Source of the DNA: Bacteriovoracales bacterium
Lineage (GTDB): Bacteria; Bdellovibrionota; Bacteriovoracia; Bacteriovoracales; Bacteriovoracaceae
Assembly: GCA_007117175.1 (NCBI GenBank)
Contig: SKGZ01000268.1
Span: forward strand, 1-5,928
DNA: 5,928 nt
Direction of reading: 5' to 3'
The position numbers and the translations under genes are program-made. Below the pieces are notes generated by a model. The model saw only the letters and a program-made list of their open reading frames with translations. It had not been told where the DNA came from and did no database searches. Below are positions 5,572-5,928 of this stretch, one piece after another. How positions within the stretch are numbered: the stretch's first letter is position 1; every line of letters starts with the position of its first letter.

Positions 5572-5928
5572 ATGAATTCAAAGGTCAAAAACAAAGCAAT
5601 TTCCTTATTGGCGAGGCAAGAATACTCAGAAAAAAAACTCAGAGATAAACTCTTGCTACAATTTCCCGAAATAGAAATTCAAGAGGTACTCAACTGGCTG
5701 AAAGACTTAAATTACCTCAATGATCAGCGCTATCAAGAAATGCGTGTCCGCGGTCTTTTGCGCAAAGGAAAAACTCCGCTGGAAATCCTCTACAAGTGCC
5801 AGCAAGATGGACTGCAAACAACTATGGAGGATATCAAACAAGTGCAAAATGAATTGCAGATCAGCGATGATCAACTGCTCGAGCAACTCATCAGTAAAAA
5901 ACTCAAAAGTCACCAGACAGAGCTGGAA
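5572..5928 (+). CDS. recX: Regulatory protein RecX (3' end outside window)
   Basis: RecX binds the RecA filament groove and limits filament growth and activity. The frame is open from the ATG at 5572 to the window end (119 residues visible; the family is usually 150-220). The first three-helix repeat is clear: AISLLARQEYSEKKLRDKLL (9-28), then VLNWLKDLNYLND (39-51), matching the family pattern ALxxLaRReyS..ELrxKL followed by L..LGYLnDxrYA. A second repeat begins with RGLLRKGKTPLEI (60-72) and continues through QDGL. No other plausible start is seen: the preceding in-frame codons lie in the terminator and contain no ATG, GTG or TTG close by. The start codon abuts the terminator U-tract, so expression must rely on readthrough of the recA transcript or on an internal promoter in recA. 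Confidence 0.92.
   Translation, partial: MNSKVKNKAISLLARQEYSEKKLRDKLLLQFPEIEIQEVLNWLKDLNYLNDQRYQEMRVRGLLRKGKTPLEILYKCQQDGLQTTMEDIKQVQNELQISDDQLLEQLISKKLKSHQTELE

Noticed and set aside
5286..5648. 120-residue plus-strand frame spanning the recA end and recX start
   Set aside because: It runs in the wrong frame through conserved RecA and RecX coding sequence and through the terminator.
5707..5913. Minus-strand 68-residue frame opposite recX
   Set aside because: It is antisense to RecX helices; the plus-strand RecX reading explains the sequence.

Overview
This is an AT-rich (roughly 40% GC by eye), gene-dense chromosomal segment built around DNA-repair genes. No mobile element, CRISPR array, tRNA or rRNA is visible. 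The protein set suggests a predatory-type delta-proteobacterial lineage, most likely Bdellovibrionota. The reasons are a canonical proteobacteria-like RecA, a low-GC genome with tight gene spacing, and a large RelA/SpoT-like protein that resembles, from memory, uncharacterised families described in that group. The taxonomic call is inference only.

Layout, left half (+ strand): the window opens inside recG (helicase half only, 1-1296). Next comes an unrecognised small protein (about 1304-1696) starting 7 nt after the recG stop. An alpha/beta hydrolase (1689-2585) follows, whose start overlaps the small gene's stop (ATGAATAG). The three look like one co-transcribed, partly translationally coupled unit. 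The hydrolase runs tail-to-tail into a minus-strand gene with a 20-nt overlap.

Middle: the minus-strand gene (2566-3798, 410 aa) is the most interesting feature. No close homologue of known function is recognised, but its C-terminal half carries, in order, the landmarks of a RelA/SpoT-type pyrophosphokinase domain: a basic K/R patch, a DRIGLR metal-site segment, Y-x-x-I-H, EVQV, and a final GEASHAEYK segment. The N-terminal half is not the usual HD hydrolase. It is divergent, across only 60 bp, from pgpA (3859-4332), which encodes phosphatidylglycerophosphatase A of phosphatidylglycerol synthesis.

Right half (+ strand): recA (4442-5521) has a strong Shine-Dalgarno sequence and a 109-bp upstream region. 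It is followed by a strong intrinsic terminator (5538-5571) and then recX (from 5572, cut by the window end). The recX start codon directly abuts the terminator U-tract, and its only SD-like sequence lies inside the hairpin stem, so RecX output should be strongly limited relative to RecA.

Together, RecG (fork regression and branch migration), RecA (strand exchange) and RecX (RecA filament modulator) form a recombination neighbourhood. A membrane-lipid enzyme and a putative alarmone-type nucleotidyltransferase are interspersed.
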